A DNA stretch of 64,000 nucleotides from Pseudalkalibacillus decolorationis (GTDB taxonomy: Bacteria > Bacillota > Bacilli > Bacillales > Fictibacillaceae): contig NZ_JANHJQ010000003.1 of NCBI RefSeq assembly GCF_024609785.1, positions 184,161-248,160 of the forward strand, read 5' to 3'. This document shows, piece after piece, positions 26,331 through 34,873 of the stretch. The notes beneath the pieces are model-generated. The model saw only the letters and a program-made list of their open reading frames with translations. It made no database searches and had not been told where the DNA came from. Made by a program: the position numbers and the translations under genes. Numbering within the stretch: position 1 is the first letter of the stretch; each line of letters opens with the position of its first letter.

Positions 26331-27898
26331 TGTATCGCTTAGGGGTGGATGTAGGAGGAACGAATACGGATGCAGCTTTAATAGATGCACATTTAAAGGT
26401 TGTTCACACGGTAAAAGTACCAACTACAAAAGACGTGGAACGTGGAATAATAGAAGCAATTGCAAATGTGGTACAAGAAAGCAAGATTGATAGTAGTGCC
26501 ATTAAATATGCCATGCTTGGAACCACACATTGTACGAATGCCATTGTCGAACGTAAACGCTTGGATAAAGTAGGGGTTATACGAATTGGAAGACCAGCTA
26601 CAACAGCGATACCCCCATTTACGGATTGGCCACAAGACTTAAGAGAAAAAATTGAAGTGGCATCGATTATTGTAGAAGGTGGGTACGAATTTGATGGGCG
26701 CTTGATTTCTGAGTTAAATAGAGAAGAAGTGTCTAAGTTTTGTAGAGAAATAAGTGAGAATGTTGAAAGTATCGCTATCTCAGGCGTATTTTCCCCAGTA
26801 AATAACTGTCAAGAGGACACCGTTGCTGCCTGGGTAAGAGAGGAGCTTGGAGATATTCCCATTTCCCTTTCTAATGCGATTGGTAGTATCGGCTTACTTG
26901 AACGTGAAAATGCAACAATATTAAACGCAGCTTTGATGACAACAGGTCAAACCGTCATTAATGGGTTCTCTAAGGCATTAAATAGTCTCAATATTGAAGC
27001 TGAAATGTTTTTCAGCCAAAACGACGGGACTTTAATGAATGCAGCATATGCACAACGTTATCCTATACTTACCATGGGGTGTGGCCCGACAAACTCCATT
27101 CGAGGTTCAGCTCATTTAACAGGGCTAAATGATGCTATTGTCCTAGATGTTGGAGGAACAACAAGTGACATTGGAGTACTGACAAAAGGGTTTCCCAGAC
27201 AGTCTTCTTTAGCGGTTACCATTGGAGGAGTGAATACTAATTTCAGAATGCCTGATATATTATCCATTGGGCTAGGAGGTGGAACTCAAGTCTTTGAGAG
27301 AAGTGGAAATATTACGGTCGGACCAACGAGTGTAGGCTATGAAATCACGAGAAAGGCACTTCTTTTCGGTGGAGATGTTCTAACCACTTCGGATATTGTG
27401 ACGCGTTTAGGACAAGCCTTTGAAGATAAAGCGATTCAGGTAGAACATCTATCAATTGAGTTTTGTAAAAAAGTATATGAGAAAATGACAGGAATGTTAG
27501 AAGATGCTATTGATCAAATGAAAACGAGCTCTAAAGAAGTACCACTTATTTTATCAGGTGGGGGAAGCATCATTGTTTCCAATTCTTTAAAAGGGGTATC
27601 TGAAGTCATTATGCCAGAACACTACGGTGCGGCAAATGCTATAGGAGCTGCACTTGGTCAAGTGAGTGGGGATGTAGAAAGAATTTATAGTTTAGATCAA
27701 ATGAATCGAGAAGAAGCGATAACAGATGCAAGGGAACTAGCATCTGATGAAGCAATAAAAGCAGGTGCCGATGAAAAAACGATTTCCATTGTTTCCATTG
27801 AAGACATCCCTCTCGCATACTTACCCGGCAATGCGTTATTTATTCGTGTGAAGGCGGTAGGAGATTTACAGTATTCTCATAAATCTGTTATTCAGTAG
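26330..27898 (+). CDS. Hydantoinase/oxoprolinase family protein (HyuA-like)
   Basis: A 522-residue protein of the hydantoinase A/oxoprolinase family, shorter than the usual 650-700 residues. The ATP-binding actin-fold blocks are clear: GVDVGGTNTDAALID (5-19), GTTHCTNAIVER (about 64-75) and DVGGTTSDIGVL (about 272-283). Such enzymes open hydantoin-like rings with ATP, often with a HyuB partner, which is not seen here. The short form commonly occurs beside DUF917 genes, which is the arrangement here. Confidence 0.88.
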   Translation: MYRLGVDVGGTNTDAALIDAHLKVVHTVKVPTTKDVERGIIEAIANVVQESKIDSSAIKYAMLGTTHCTNAIVERKRLDKVGVIRIGRPATTAIPPFTDWPQDLREKIEVASIIVEGGYEFDGRLISELNREEVSKFCREISENVESIAISGVFSPVNNCQEDTVAAWVREELGDIPISLSNAIGSIGLLERENATILNAALMTTGQTVINGFSKALNSLNIEAEMFFSQNDGTLMNAAYAQRYPILTMGCGPTNSIRGSAHLTGLNDAIVLDVGGTTSDIGVLTKGFPRQSSLAVTIGGVNTNFRMPDILSIGLGGGTQVFERSGNITVGPTSVGYEITRKALLFGGDVLTTSDIVTRLGQAFEDKAIQVEHLSIEFCKKVYEKMTGMLEDAIDQMKTSSKEVPLILSGGGSIIVSNSLKGVSEVIMPEHYGAANAIGAALGQVSGDVERIYSLDQMNREEAITDARELASDEAIKAGADEKTISIVSIEDIPLAYLPGNALFIRVKAVGDLQYSHKSVIQ

Positions 27899-27972
27899 TG
27901 CAAAGGACCATCTAAGTTTACAACTATAAAGTCAAATTGATTACTATTTCTTTAATTATAACGATCAATCTG

Positions 27973-28007
27973 TCCTCAATGTCGATATATAATCGGTATT
28001 GAGGGCT
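27973..28007 (+). terminator. Imperfect hairpin after the hydantoinase gene
   Basis: CCTCAATGTCGAT, a short loop and ATCGGTATTGAGG form a 13-bp stem with two non-Watson-Crick positions. The T-tract that follows is weak. The rest of the gap 27899-28204 holds no gene, only the promoter described at 28151. Confidence 0.5.
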
Positions 28008-28150
28008 ATTTCGTTAATCACACGTTAGATTAAGCTGGGAGTGCAGTCTATTGGCAAAATAAAAAATTGGATAACAACTCCGGAGTTTTGGTGCAATATA
28101 AATAATTATGGAGATATTATCCGCCATTTTATAAAAAATAAAATAAAATA

Positions 28151-28179
28151 TTCATATTTCAGAAAATTTGTGTTATTAT
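28151..28179 (+). promoter_or_regulatory. Candidate extended -10 promoter of the amino-sugar locus
   Basis: TGTTATTAT at 28171-28179 fits an extended -10 element, with TTCATA (four of six matches to -35) 17 bases before the hexamer. The expected transcript would begin near 28186, just before the ribosome site of the esterase, which supports ATG 28205 over an earlier start at 28178. Confidence 0.5.
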
Positions 28180-28204
28180 GACATTAGAAGAAGAGGAGGT
28201 ACCA

Positions 28205-28936
28205 ATGAGCGTTAATTTAGAAGAGACGGTTTTCTACAGTTATGAGTTAAACAGGGAACAAAAAATATTCTTTCTGTACGATAAAACGATCGGAGTAAAG
28301 AATATGGATTGTAATTTGTTGTTTGTACAGGATGGTGAAGATTACCTGGAGTTAGGTAATCTAAAGGAACAGTTTGAAGATCTCTTAAAAATAGACAGGG
28401 AACTGTTCGAAAAGATTGTAATGATCCTTGTACCCCCAGGAACCTCACATGAGCGTTATCAGTTTTATCATTCTGAAGGAGAGCGACACCATGATTACCA
28501 ACGTTTTTTCTCTAAAGAATTACTTCCAAAAGCACAAGAATTTTTTGAACAAAACGGAAAACGCTTACAACGAAAGGGTATGCTTGGAGATTCGCTCGGT
28601 GCCTCTGTCAGTCTATCGATAGCACTTCAATATCCGTTACAGTGGACACATATACTGCTTCAATCAGCAGCTGTTACAGAAACCTTAATCAAACAAGTCA
28701 AAGAGAAAGATCTTTCAAGTTGGCACGTCTATCAGGTATATGGCAAGCATGAAGATGGATTTCAGTCTCAAATCAGTAAAAAGACGCTCAACATTACATC
28801 GAGTAACCGAAAATTAGCAGACGCATTTCTAAATGCAAAAGCGAACCTTACATATTTTGAAGAAGATGAGCGTCATTTATGGAGCTTTTGGAAAAGGGAC
28901 TTAAAAAGGGCATTGACTTATTTCGCTGAGAAATAA
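28205..28936 (+). CDS. Putative esterase, alpha/beta-hydrolase fold
   Basis: A 243-residue cytoplasmic esterase of the esterase D/Fes-like group. The nucleophile elbow GDSLG holds S130 and the C-terminal DERHLW holds H224. No signal peptide is seen. GAGGAGG precedes ATG 28205. As the first gene of the amino-sugar locus it may remove acyl groups from imported sugars. Siderophore esterases of the same fold are an alternative, but no iron genes are near. Confidence 0.78.
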   Translation: MSVNLEETVFYSYELNREQKIFFLYDKTIGVKNMDCNLLFVQDGEDYLELGNLKEQFEDLLKIDRELFEKIVMILVPPGTSHERYQFYHSEGERHHDYQRFFSKELLPKAQEFFEQNGKRLQRKGMLGDSLGASVSLSIALQYPLQWTHILLQSAAVTETLIKQVKEKDLSSWHVYQVYGKHEDGFQSQISKKTLNITSSNRKLADAFLNAKANLTYFEEDERHLWSFWKRDLKRALTYFAEK

Positions 28937-28969
28937 GTTTATAGCATAAATTTCAAGAGGGGGATATTT

Positions 28970-30250
28970 ATGAAAAGGTATTCGTTACTTTTATCTCTGA
29001 TGCTGGTTATGACTCTCTTAATTTCAGCATGCAGTAGCGAAAGCGATACTGAGACGAAAGATGGGCCGGTAGAAATCGAATTTTGGACAATGCAGCTTTC
29101 ACCTACATTTGATGATTATATCAATGGTGTCATAGCTGACTTTGAAGAACAAAATCCAAATATCAAAGTAAAATGGGTGGACATTCCATGGGCGGACATG
29201 GAGAAGAAAATTTTAGCGGCGGTTGCATCTGAAACTGCTCCGGATGTCGCTAATCTAAACCCACAGTTTGCGTCAAAATTAGCTGAATTAGATGCGCTTG
29301 TAGACATGGATAAGATGGTTGATGAAGAGACGAAGAATAAGTATTTTGAAGGGGTTTGGAATTCAAATACCTTTGACGGGAAGACATTTGGTATCCCATG
29401 GTACCTCTCTTCTCAAGTGACGATGTATAACACAGACATTTTTAAAGCAGCAGGACTTGATCCTGAAAACCCGCCAAAAACGTTCGATGAATTGAAAGAG
29501 GTCGCTAAAACCATTAAAGAAGAAACCGGGAAGTATGCATTCTATCCACCACTTGATGCTAGTCATTTACTAGAAACCCTTGTGATGATGGATGTGAAAC
29601 TAACAAATGAGGATATGACAAAAGCAGCATTCAATACACCTGAAGGCGTTGAAGCATTTAAATTTTTTGTGGATCTTTATCAAAATGACCTGATCCCGCG
29701 TGAAGTGTTAACGGAAGGACACGGAAAAGCGATTGATATGTATCAGGCAGGACAGATTGCAATCTTAGCCTCGGGTCCTCAATTTTTAGAGAAAGTAAAG
29801 GAAAATGCCCCTGATATTTTGGAAGCAACAAAATCAAGCGAGCAAATTACAGGGTCATCTGGCAAGAAAAATACATCAGCGATGAATCTTGTTGTTCCGG
29901 AGCAAAGCAAATATAAGGAAGAAGCTGTCAAGTTTTCTCTCTTCATTACCAATGCTGAAAACCAAGTTGAGTTTGATAAGATCGTTCCAATTCTTCCTTC
30001 TATTGAAAGTGCATTAGATGATCCGTACTTTAAGGAGTTGCCTGAAAACCCAACTCCAATTGATGAAGCACGAATTGTTTCTGCCAGTCAGTTGAAAGAA
30101 AGTGAAGTACTTGTTCCTCCAATGGAAAATTATGAAGATTTAAAGACATCCATAAATCAAGCTTTACATGCCGCGATGCTTGGAAAAATGAGCCCGGAAG
30201 AGGCGGTAGAACAAGCAGAGGGTAAATGGAACGAGATTTTATCCAAGTAG
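28970..30250 (+). CDS. Sugar ABC transporter substrate-binding lipoprotein
   Basis: A 426-residue family 1 extracellular solute-binding protein. The signal ends in LISAC with lipidated C21, then VEIEFWTMQLSPTFDDYINGVI opens the binding fold. GGGGGA precedes ATG 28970. It should capture an oligosaccharide or amino sugar outside the cell and feed the permeases at 33037 and 33919. It is separated from the other operon genes by a terminator-like hairpin and an inserted repeat. Confidence 0.92.
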   Translation: MKRYSLLLSLMLVMTLLISACSSESDTETKDGPVEIEFWTMQLSPTFDDYINGVIADFEEQNPNIKVKWVDIPWADMEKKILAAVASETAPDVANLNPQFASKLAELDALVDMDKMVDEETKNKYFEGVWNSNTFDGKTFGIPWYLSSQVTMYNTDIFKAAGLDPENPPKTFDELKEVAKTIKEETGKYAFYPPLDASHLLETLVMMDVKLTNEDMTKAAFNTPEGVEAFKFFVDLYQNDLIPREVLTEGHGKAIDMYQAGQIAILASGPQFLEKVKENAPDILEATKSSEQITGSSGKKNTSAMNLVVPEQSKYKEEAVKFSLFITNAENQVEFDKIVPILPSIESALDDPYFKELPENPTPIDEARIVSASQLKESEVLVPPMENYEDLKTSINQALHAAMLGKMSPEEAVEQAEGKWNEILSK

Positions 30251-30260
30251 ATAAAGGATT

Positions 30261-30292
30261 AAGGGGGTGATTCCTGCCCCTTCTTCTTTTTC
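30261..30292 (+). terminator. Hairpin after the binding-protein gene
   Basis: AAGGGG and CCCCTT arms with a short loop are followed by a T-rich run. Such partial terminators commonly leave more binding protein than permease. Confidence 0.6.
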
Positions 30293-30327
30293 AATAGAAA
30301 ATAAAGTATAAAGTTTAGTTCACAGAT

Positions 30328-30490
30328 GTAATGTCTAGTTTCAGCGCCCAGATGTTCGAGGTCGCTTCGATTCTTCCACAAACACAAAAAGGGTGTTGTG
30401 TTACAGAATCTCCAGCGCTTGCACTTACAAGCATAAGTGCAACTAGGGTAACTGCCTTCTCAAAGCTTGGCGTTTACCAAGTTTTCTTTA
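30328..30490 (+). repeat. Dispersed intergenic repeat, copy D (longer form)
   Basis: The right half, from CATAAGTGCAACTA to CCAAGTTTTCTTTATC, matches copies A, F and E. The left half starts GTCTAGTTTCAGCGCC and contains further inverted repeats. It lies inside the amino-sugar operon, between the binding-protein gene and nanE. An open frame that runs through it into nanE is not likely to be coding before 30565. Confidence 0.75.
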
Positions 30491-30564
30491 TCACACCTGA
30501 ACAGGGCGCTTGCACTTTTAGTATAGTAATTTCTCGAGATTTAATAGAGTGGTGGTGTATAGCG

Positions 30565-31308
30565 ATGGAATCACTGAACATATTGGAACAACTAGAACGA
30601 GGATTGATTGTCTCCTGCCAGGCACTGAAGGATGAACCGCTGTATGGTCCAGAGGTAATGGCGAAGATGGCTAAAGCAGCTGAAGTTGGCGGGGCAGTTG
30701 GCATCAGGGCAAATGGGGCTGACGATATCAAGGCAATTAAGAAGCTGATAACACTCCCTATTATAGGATTAGTAAAGAAAATGTATGAAGAAAGCGACAT
30801 ATACATTACTCCGACACTTAACGAAGTCGATGAACTGATAAATGCTGGAGTCGGGATCATAGCCATTGACGGTACGACAAGAAAACGCCCGAATGGACAG
30901 TCAATAGAGGAATTAATTGATCATATCCACAACAACGGGATCGGTATTATGGCTGATATTTCAACCTATGAGGAAGGGATAAGAGCAGCCGCATTAGGGG
31001 TGGATTGTGTATCAACGACATTATCAGGCTATACTTCCTATTCTCCATCACTTAAAGGGCCAGACTTTAATCTGGTAGAACGGTTATCAAAGCGACTTTC
31101 CATTCCTGTTTTTGCAGAGGGGCGATACAACTCCCCAGAAGAAGCTCGAAAGGCTCTTCAGATTGGAGCTCATAGTGTAGTAGTTGGTTCAGCAATCACA
31201 AGGCCTCAGGAAATCACAAAGAAATATACCAATTTGTTAAAGAAGGAAGGGCAGCCACATGACGGTCAAACAAGCAAATCGGACAGGGAATATAAAAGGG
31301 TTGATTAA
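30565..31308 (+). CDS. nanE: N-acetylmannosamine-6-phosphate 2-epimerase
   Basis: A 247-residue TIM-barrel protein of the NanE family. GIRANG (46-51), LVKK (69-72, candidate catalytic Lys), DGTTRKRP (102-109) and FAEGRYNSP (183-191, candidate catalytic E185) are all present. It turns ManNAc-6-phosphate into GlcNAc-6-phosphate. ATG 30565 follows GTGGTGG; the open frame upstream is repeat sequence. It overlaps the next gene by 50 bases. NanE in a locus without NanA suggests ManNAc-containing glycans or direct ManNAc import rather than sialic acid. Confidence 0.92.
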   Translation: MESLNILEQLERGLIVSCQALKDEPLYGPEVMAKMAKAAEVGGAVGIRANGADDIKAIKKLITLPIIGLVKKMYEESDIYITPTLNEVDELINAGVGIIAIDGTTRKRPNGQSIEELIDHIHNNGIGIMADISTYEEGIRAAALGVDCVSTTLSGYTSYSPSLKGPDFNLVERLSKRLSIPVFAEGRYNSPEEARKALQIGAHSVVVGSAITRPQEITKKYTNLLKKEGQPHDGQTSKSDREYKRVD

Positions 31309-32113
31309 CAGCTACTTCCCATCACTTACAAAATCAGAACAAAAAGTGGCAGATATCGTGTTAAACCAACTTGAAAAAGTGATTTATTATTCTGTAACGG
31401 ATCTTGCGGATGCAGCAGAAGTTGGAGAAACAACGGTGTTACGTTTTTGTCGAAAAATCGGCTTGAAGGGGTACCAGGAATTCAAGCTTACGATCGCAAA
31501 GGATTTGGCAAATGGCTTAGGAGAAGAAACAGGCCAGGGTGTGAAAGCGGGTCTTATTCCGACTATTTCCACTGATATGATAAACGCAATTCAAGAAACC
31601 GTATCAATGAATAGTGAAGAAGCGATCGAAAAGGCGATTGAAATGATCGATACCGCAGCTTCTGTTCATTTTATCGGTGTCGGGACGTCAGGACTGACAG
31701 CACTAGATGCTAAGAATCGGTTTCTTCGGATCGGACGTAGGGTAGATGCCGTAATTGATCCCCATCTTCAGGCAATGACTGCTGCAACACTGACAAAAGA
31801 TGATGTTATCGTCGGGATAAGTGTATCAGGAAGTACAAAAGACACGATCGATACCTTGAAAATCGCTAAGGAAAACGGAGCAAAGACAATTGCAGTCACT
31901 TATTATGCAAGGTCACCGATTACCAAGCTTGCTGACGCAGTTTTGATAAACGGTGGGAAGGAATCTCCACTTGAAGGTAGTTCGCTTGCAGCCAAAATTT
32001 CACAGCTGTTTGTCATTGACCTATTGTGCACGGGTCTAGCACTGAAACACAAAAATTCGTCAATAGAAATGAAAGAAAAGACGGCACAGGCGGTTGTAAA
32101 TAAGATTTACTAA
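31259..32113 (+). CDS. RpiR/MurR-type transcriptional regulator
   Basis: A 284-residue regulator with an N-terminal helix-turn-helix (SVTDLADAAEVGETTVLRFCRKIG, about 44-67) and a C-terminal SIS domain that binds phosphosugars (FIGVGTSGLTALDAKNRF, SVSGSTKDT). It probably senses an amino-sugar phosphate such as ManNAc-6-P or GlcNAc-6-P and represses the locus. GAAGGAAGG precedes ATG 31259, which lies inside the end of nanE. Confidence 0.9.
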   Translation: MTVKQANRTGNIKGLINSYFPSLTKSEQKVADIVLNQLEKVIYYSVTDLADAAEVGETTVLRFCRKIGLKGYQEFKLTIAKDLANGLGEETGQGVKAGLIPTISTDMINAIQETVSMNSEEAIEKAIEMIDTAASVHFIGVGTSGLTALDAKNRFLRIGRRVDAVIDPHLQAMTAATLTKDDVIVGISVSGSTKDTIDTLKIAKENGAKTIAVTYYARSPITKLADAVLINGGKESPLEGSSLAAKISQLFVIDLLCTGLALKHKNSSIEMKEKTAQAVVNKIY

Positions 32114-32128
32114 AAAGTGGTGGATAAG

Positions 32129-33040
32129 ATGAAAGCAATTGGAATAGATATCGGAGGAACTACAGTCAAAGGGTCTCTTATAGATGACTATAGAAACATT
32201 CATAAACAGGTTTCTATACCTACCGCTATCTCAGAAGGTAGAGAGGGGATTCTTTCTTCATTGACCCGTACGATCGACCAGGTGCTTGAAGGGGAAGTGG
32301 GAATTTCCGGGATCGGCATAGGTACAGCAGGTAGAGTGAATGTGAAAAGTGGCGAGGTCGTTTATAGTACCGATAATCTCCCTGGGTGGCAGGGGATTAA
32401 TCTAAGGGATTTTATAACAAATACATATTCGCTCCCAGTTGTAGTTGATAATGATGCGAATGCGGCGCTCGTTGGTGAATTATGGAGCATGGGTAAACCG
32501 TACAAATCCATTACGATGCTGACACTTGGCACAGGAGTTGGTGGTGCAAATAAGATAGACGGAGAAATCGTACGTGGCCACAATTGGAATGGTGGAGAAT
32601 GGGGCCATGTGATCCTTTATCCGAATGGAAGAGACTGCAACTGCGGGAAAAAGGGATGTATCGAGCAGTATCTTTCTGGAAAAGCATTATTAAGAATCGC
32701 GAATGAACAATCCAATCATAGTATTTTTGAAAATGGGGATGAAATATTCGAGGCTTTCGTAAAAGGTGACAAGGAAATTAAACCGGTAGTTGATGTTTAT
32801 CTGAATGATTTAGTTCTCGTCCTTTATAATCTTTCCATCGGTCTTGACTCTGAAGCGGTCATTATCGGTGGAGGGGTCATTGACTCGCAAGATAAGTGGT
32901 GGCACTTGTTAAAGCAAAAGCTTGCAGTGCAAGAGGTGCACATTGATGTTTTACCTGCCAGTCTTGGAAACAAAGCAGGGATGATTGGTGCTGTGAAGCT
33001 GCTATTCGATGTATTGCAGAAGGGAGAAGAAAAGGTGTGA
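32129..33040 (+). CDS. ROK family sugar kinase, probable ManNAc/GlcNAc kinase
   Basis: A 303-residue ROK protein. The ATP site IGIDIGGTTVKGS (4-16), catalytic D109 in VVDNDANAA, and the zinc motif H160...C170-x-C172...C177 (GEWGH and DCNCGKKGCIE) are intact. Next to NanE the likely substrate is N-acetylmannosamine (NanK-like). ATG 32129 is preferred over GTG 32117 because GTGGTGG then serves as ribosome site. It overlaps the permease gene by four bases (GTGA). Confidence 0.88.
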   Translation: MKAIGIDIGGTTVKGSLIDDYRNIHKQVSIPTAISEGREGILSSLTRTIDQVLEGEVGISGIGIGTAGRVNVKSGEVVYSTDNLPGWQGINLRDFITNTYSLPVVVDNDANAALVGELWSMGKPYKSITMLTLGTGVGGANKIDGEIVRGHNWNGGEWGHVILYPNGRDCNCGKKGCIEQYLSGKALLRIANEQSNHSIFENGDEIFEAFVKGDKEIKPVVDVYLNDLVLVLYNLSIGLDSEAVIIGGGVIDSQDKWWHLLKQKLAVQEVHIDVLPASLGNKAGMIGAVKLLFDVLQKGEEKV

Positions 33041-33906
33041 AACGAAACGCTCTGACTCCATACATGTTTCTGTTACCTGGATGTGCAATTCTAGGTGCAT
33101 TCATTTTCTATCCGTTGCTGCAGGCAATATGGCTAAGCTTTACGGATTACAACATGATTACACAACCAGAGTTCATCGGTACAGAAAACTATAATGAATT
33201 ATTTAAAGATGACCTGTTCTGGAAAACATTGATCCAGACGATTATCTACTTAATTGGTGTAGTTCCTGCATTGATTATCTTACCTATTTTCCTTGCAATC
33301 CTAGTTAACCAAAAAATAAAAGGAATCGGATTTTTCCGTTCTGCTTACTACATACCTGTTGTCACCTCCTGGGTTGTAGTCGGGATTACGTGGGAATGGG
33401 TGTATGCAGAAAAAGGGGTCCTCAATTATTTGCTGGAAGTGATCGGGATCATCAATGGACCTGTTCACTGGCTCACTTCAGAACAGACGGCGCTGTTTTC
33501 TGTTATGGCAGTAACCATTTGGAAGGGCCTAGGTTATTACATGGTGATTTACCTTGCTGGATTGCAGTCGATTCCATCAAACCTTTATGAGGCGGCAGAA
33601 ATTGATGGAGCTAGCAAATGGCAGCAAACGATTCGTATTACGATTCCGATGTTGATGCCGTCCATTATTATCGTGACCGTGATGTCTTCTATCGCTGCCA
33701 TGAAAGTATTTGAAGAAATTTATATTATGACAGGCGGAGGTCCTTTAAACAGTTCAAAGACACTAGTGTTCTACATCTATCAAGAAGCATTTGAAAGCTT
33801 GAACATGGGATATGCGAGTGCAGCTGGTGTTGTGCTTTTCATCATTACACTAGTCTTTTCGATACTGAACTTGAAGTTGATGGGTAAGAAGGAGAATGTT
33901 GCATAG
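33037..33906 (+). CDS. Sugar ABC transporter permease (MalF-like)
   Basis: A 289-residue permease with six membrane segments. The EAA loop that docks the ATPase reads LYEAAEIDGASKWQQTIRI (about 187-205). GTG 33037 follows AGGGAGAAG and overlaps the kinase stop. It pairs with the permease at 33919 and the binding protein at 28970. No ATPase gene is present, so a shared MsmX-type ATPase elsewhere in the genome would be needed. Confidence 0.92.
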   Translation: MKRNALTPYMFLLPGCAILGAFIFYPLLQAIWLSFTDYNMITQPEFIGTENYNELFKDDLFWKTLIQTIIYLIGVVPALIILPIFLAILVNQKIKGIGFFRSAYYIPVVTSWVVVGITWEWVYAEKGVLNYLLEVIGIINGPVHWLTSEQTALFSVMAVTIWKGLGYYMVIYLAGLQSIPSNLYEAAEIDGASKWQQTIRITIPMLMPSIIIVTVMSSIAAMKVFEEIYIMTGGGPLNSSKTLVFYIYQEAFESLNMGYASAAGVVLFIITLVFSILNLKLMGKKENVA

Positions 33907-33918
33907 GGGGAATAAGAA

Positions 33919-34812
33919 ATGGAAACTCCTGTCTATACGAAACGACAAACAGCCATTGCTGAAACTCGTCCAAAAACAAAACTGAAGACAAAGAGAACGG
34001 TTAAAAATATACTGGTTTATTTACTACTCATTATTGTTGCACTTGGCATGCTTGGTCCTTTTTTATGGCTTCTATCTACTGCACTGAAATCAGGACATGA
34101 AAACATATTCAGCTATCCACCTAAGTTCATCCCGGAAAGCCCTACACTTACTAACTTCGCAGATGCAATGAAGGCATTTCCTTTCTGGACTTATTTAATG
34201 AACAGTACAATCGTGGGATTTTTAACGGTATTACTGAATGTGCTGTTTTGTTCATTTGCAGCCTATCCACTAGCTAGAATGAAGTTTAAGGGGAAAAACA
34301 TCATATTCATACTGATCATTAGTACGATGATGATCCCGTTCCAGCTTTTGATGATTCCGATTTATATTCTCTCTCTTGATCTTGGTCTGAAAAATACGTA
34401 TGCGGGCTTGATTTTACCGCATGCGACGACCGCTTTCGGTATATTTTTAATGCGGCAGGCTTTTATTACGATTCCGTACGAACTTGATGAGTCAGCCCGG
34501 ATGGATGGAGCGAATAGCTTTCAAATCTGGTGGAGAATTCTTCTACCGCTGGTGAAGCCATCGATGGTCACGCTAGCCATTTTCACTTTTGTGATGGCAT
34601 GGGGAGATTTCTTGTGGCCGTTGATTATTTTAGATGACCAAAGCATGTATACACTTCCGCTCGGATTAAATGCATTAACCGGATTGTTTTCTGCAGATTG
34701 GCGCTTGATAGCTGCAGGTTCGATCATTTCAGTCCTGCCAATCATCATTTTCTTCCTAATCCTTCAACGTTACTTTATTAAAGGCGCGACCAGCGGGGCA
34801 GTAAAAGGCTAA
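33919..34812 (+). CDS. Sugar ABC transporter permease (MalG-like)
   Basis: A 297-residue permease with six membrane segments after a basic, hydrophilic N-terminus of about 25 residues. The EAA loop reads LDESARMDGANSFQIWWRI (about 191-209), followed by PLVKPSMVTLAIFTFV. AGGGGG lies seven bases before ATG 33919. It completes the membrane part of the importer. Confidence 0.92.
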   Translation: METPVYTKRQTAIAETRPKTKLKTKRTVKNILVYLLLIIVALGMLGPFLWLLSTALKSGHENIFSYPPKFIPESPTLTNFADAMKAFPFWTYLMNSTIVGFLTVLLNVLFCSFAAYPLARMKFKGKNIIFILIISTMMIPFQLLMIPIYILSLDLGLKNTYAGLILPHATTAFGIFLMRQAFITIPYELDESARMDGANSFQIWWRILLPLVKPSMVTLAIFTFVMAWGDFLWPLIILDDQSMYTLPLGLNALTGLFSADWRLIAAGSIISVLPIIIFFLILQRYFIKGATSGAVKG

Positions 34813-34873
34813 TAGAGAACTAAGAGAGTAGTAGACTGCAGGGCAATTATATTATGAAAGGACGGCGATAGGG

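Noticed and set aside
30331-30564. N-terminal extension of nanE by 78 codons
   Set aside because: The extension is translated repeat D; nanE homology and a GTGGTGG site start at 30565.
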